Assembly (NCBI GenBank): GCA_902773455.1
Contig: CACYEW010000082.1
Span: 1 to 8,413, forward strand
Reading direction: 5' to 3'
From: an uncultured Ruminococcus sp.
GTDB lineage: Bacteria > Bacillota > Clostridia > Oscillospirales > CAG-272
DNA length: 8,413 nucleotides
The notes beneath the pieces are model-generated. The model was not told where the DNA came from. It searched no databases and saw only the letters and a program-made list of their open reading frames with translations. The translations under genes and the position numbers were made by a program. Of the stretch, positions 6,477 to 8,413 are shown one piece after another. How positions within the stretch are numbered: the stretch's first letter is position 1; each line of letters begins with the position of its first letter.

Positions 6477-7541
6477 TCATCGCAGAGTATCGTTCGCGGC
6501 GACCGTTACGGTGAGAGTCGAGGTGTTGCCCGTAAGATCCGACGACGTGAGAGTAAGGGTGTGAACGCCCTCCGTTATGCGTCCTTTAACGTCGAGAGCG
6601 CCCTCCGACCAGCTCTGCGTTACGGTCACCTCGTCGCAGTCGTCTTCGGCTTTGATGTCGAGCTTTACGTAAGCTCCGGCGACGGTTTCTATTTTATCTG
6701 CCCGGAATCCGATCACGGGAGGCGTGGTATCGCGGTCGCCGACGGCGACGGTCAGCTTCTTTTCCGAGGTGTTGCCTCCGCTGTCGCTCGATCTGAGAGT
6801 CAGTTCGTATTCGCCCTTTTTCAGCTTGCCTTCTTCGTCGACGGCGTCGCCGTTCCAGATATACTCTATCGGAAATTCCGCTTTTTCAAGCTCGTCCCAC
6901 GCCCTTGCGCTGATGAAAAACGGTTTGCCTTCGGTCGTTACTATACGGTCGGGACCGTCGTATTCGATAACGGGAGGTATACCGTCGTCATCGATCAGCT
7001 CGACGCATATCTCGTCGATATATACCGACGTGTTGCTCGTTCCCTCGTAGCAGCGGAATCCGAAGCCGAATACTCCGAGTCTGCCGCTCTGATCGGCGAG
7101 CTTCTTGAGCGAAGCCTGATCGGATATCACTACGTCCTCCCATTGACCGGGCTTTTTCGCCTCATGGCGCAGTACCCACGAAACGCCGGCGTCGACCGTC
7201 ACTCTGACTTCGCGCTGCTTTTCGTTATAGTAAACGCGCATATGAAGCGCTTTTACGCTCGTTACGGGTATGTTTCTGCCAGTAAAGTCGACGGTTATGC
7301 CGGCGGAGGTATCGCCGACAAGCCTCATAACGTAACCGGAATATCCGAACGGAACGCCGGCTTTTACCGCCTCGTCTCCCTCGTAGATATCCATTTGCTT
7401 ATACCAGTATGCCGACGTTTTCGAGTCTTTCTTATCGGCATACGGTATTTCCGCTTTCGCGCCGCCGCCTTCGGAAAACACGGCGGAGCACATGATCATA
7501 GATAAGCACATAATAACGCTCAGAATTTTTATTGTTTTCAT
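6477..7541 (-). CDS. Secreted protein with a carbohydrate-binding-like module and two tandem Ig-like repeats
   Basis: 354 residues with no enzymatic motif. A signal peptide covers about residues 1-24 (MKTIKILSVI then a hydrophobic Met/Cys-rich core). Residues about 35-182 form a beta-rich module with the alternating pattern and YIDEICVEL ending typical of jelly-roll carbohydrate-binding-like domains. Two tandem Ig-like repeats follow (about 189-267 and 274-347). Each starts with PPVI, has a Trp-containing middle and ends in LTL-x-SSD-GNTS and LTVxV. Such repeats are common in surface and secreted proteins as spacers or adhesive units. The ATG (7539-7541) shares the ATGA overlap with the stop of the upstream phosphatase gene, with GGAGG seven bases before it, so the two are translationally coupled. 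No LPXTG or C-terminal membrane helix is seen; the protein may be released or held non-covalently. Function is not recognised beyond probable binding to a surface or glycan. Confidence 0.85.
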   Translation of the reverse strand: MKTIKILSVIMCLSMIMCSAVFSEGGGAKAEIPYADKKDSKTSAYWYKQMDIYEGDEAVKAGVPFGYSGYVMRLVGDTSAGITVDFTGRNIPVTSVKALHMRVYYNEKQREVRVTVDAGVSWVLRHEAKKPGQWEDVVISDQASLKKLADQSGRLGVFGFGFRCYEGTSNTSVYIDEICVELIDDDGIPPVIEYDGPDRIVTTEGKPFFISARAWDELEKAEFPIEYIWNGDAVDEEGKLKKGEYELTLRSSDSGGNTSEKKLTVAVGDRDTTPPVIGFRADKIETVAGAYVKLDIKAEDDCDEVTVTQSWSEGALDVKGRITEGVHTLTLTSSDLTGNTSTLTVTVAANDTLR

Positions 7542-8413
7542 TTCACGTCCTCCAGAAGGTTGGCGCGGATCGCGTCAAGCTCTTCGTCGGTCAGCCCGTA
7601 TTCCAGAAGAAACGCCCTCGTGTTTTCGTAAAGCTTCGCTTTGTTTTTTGATACGATCTTGCGCAGAGATTCGAGCTGCGATACCATGAACGAAGGAGCC
7701 GTTGTGTCGACGTAGCCGCCCATATCGGAGAAGAACGATATCTCGTAATCTTCAAGTATATCCGTTTCGTCCGCTCCGAGCAAAGAGAGTAAGAAGAACG
7801 CGAGCGTTCCCGTTCTGTCTCTGCCGAGAGAACAGTGGAAGTAAACGGGATAGTTGTCGGGATCGGCGAAAACGCGAAGCTCTTCCGCCAGAGCGTTTTT
7901 GTAGCTTTCCTCCGTCACGTTGCCGTAATAAGGCGCGGTCACGCTGAAATACCTGATATTTTCGCCGAGAGGCGATCTGCCGTTTGCAACTTTGTTCCGC
8001 AGGTCCAGTTCGGTCTTTATACCGAGTACGTCGACGGCTTTTTTTCTGCCCTCTTCGGTGAGATGAGCGAAGTCGGCGCCGCGGTACACCATACCGAATT
8101 TTATACGTTTGCCGTCTTTCGTTATCTTTCCGCCGAGGTCTCTGACGTTAGAAACGCCGGGGATATATACGGTCCTCGGAGCGGCGAGAGTTTTGAAAGA
8201 ACGGATCACGGAACGGTCGTTCTTTCCGTCTTTGGTACGGACCGTCTGCCAGAAATACTCCGTACCCGGCAGAAGATCCTCTATCTGCACGGAATCGCCG
8301 GAACAGAGATATACCGCCGCATCCGACATATCGGCGTTTACCGATAAAAGAAGATGCGTATAATCGGCGTCGCCGCCCCATTCGAATAAAACGGGGACGG
8401 GCTCGCATTTTTC
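7538..8413 (-). CDS. FN3-like domain plus tyrosine-protein phosphatase (partial, 5' end off right edge)
   Basis: The frame stays open to the right edge, giving 291 visible residues; the real start is beyond the window. An internal ATG at 8329 is not the start, because it cuts through a fibronectin-III-like fold (visible residues about 5-76, with FEWGG, LLPGTEYFWQTV and a closing SFKTL). The rest is a Y_phosphatase3-type domain, the family of Listeria LipA and mycobacterial PtpB. It has NVRDLGG (visible 89-95), YRGADFAHLT, a TELDLR strand, and the CX5R signature HCSLGRDRTG, with nucleophile Cys194 and Arg200. It should dephosphorylate phosphotyrosine, phosphoserine/threonine or phosphoinositide-like substrates. 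The N-terminal FN3 domain and the coupled secreted partner suggest it works outside the cytoplasm, but its signal sequence would lie off the edge. Its stop overlaps the next start as ATGA. Confidence 0.88.
   Translation of the reverse strand, partial: EKCEPVPVLFEWGGDADYTHLLLSVNADMSDAAVYLCSGDSVQIEDLLPGTEYFWQTVRTKDGKNDRSVIRSFKTLAAPRTVYIPGVSNVRDLGGKITKDGKRIKFGMVYRGADFAHLTEEGRKKAVDVLGIKTELDLRNKVANGRSPLGENIRYFSVTAPYYGNVTEESYKNALAEELRVFADPDNYPVYFHCSLGRDRTGTLAFFLLSLLGADETDILEDYEISFFSDMGGYVDTTAPSFMVSQLESLRKIVSKNKAKLYENTRAFLLEYGLTDEELDAIRANLLEDVK
7549..7553 (-). promoter_or_regulatory. Strong RBS inside the phosphatase gene for the Ig-like protein
   Basis: GGAGG on the minus strand within the last codons of the phosphatase gene, seven bases before the ATG at 7539-7541. 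Together with the four-base ATGA overlap it indicates coupled translation of the two proteins. Confidence 0.85.

Overview
The window looks like chromosomal DNA of a spore-forming member of the Clostridia, probably an uncultured gut-type lineage in or near the Oscillospirales. Four things suggest this: a complete spoIIE, a secreted protein with a TEAPTEAPTEAP stalk and a C-terminal membrane anchor, a clostridial-style ECF sigma factor overlapping a single-pass membrane partner, and GC-rich coding DNA with AT-rich promoters. The placement is inferred from gene style only; no rRNA or other phylogenetic marker is present. I see no mobile element, CRISPR array, tRNA or rRNA.

Layout. (1) Positions 1-970, minus strand: an ECF sigma factor whose last codons overlap the start of a membrane protein that runs off the left edge and is probably its anti-sigma factor. 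A possible autoregulated promoter with an A/T tract lies upstream, around 1003-1055. (2) Positions 1142-3825, minus strand: one monocistronic gene with its own sigma-A promoter and terminator. It encodes an 859-residue exported, membrane-anchored glycerophosphodiester phosphodiesterase (GDPD) with an N-terminal jelly-roll-like module, an apparently inactive GDPD-like barrel and an active-looking GDPD barrel. (3) Positions 3937-6432, plus strand, divergent from (2): spoIIE, the septal PP2C phosphatase that activates sigma-F. Its upstream region has a Spo0A-box match placed on the -35 element and an unusual 21-bp spacer, as known for Bacillus subtilis spoIIE. (4) Positions 6396-8413, minus strand, convergent with spoIIE: a two-gene translationally coupled unit. 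It encodes an FN3-plus-tyrosine-phosphatase protein (5' end off the right edge) and a secreted protein with two tandem Ig-like repeats. A strong bidirectional terminator separates it from spoIIE.

How the genes relate. The four units look independently transcribed; only spoIIE has a securely known pathway role. Three of the others concern the cell surface: a membrane stress-type sigma/anti-sigma pair, an anchored ecto-phosphodiesterase, and a phosphatase/Ig-domain pair that may act outside the membrane. I do not see a clearly new multi-gene system. The best leads are the duplicated, half-dead GDPD architecture, the FN3-phosphatase/Ig operon, and the conserved-looking Spo0A promoter geometry.
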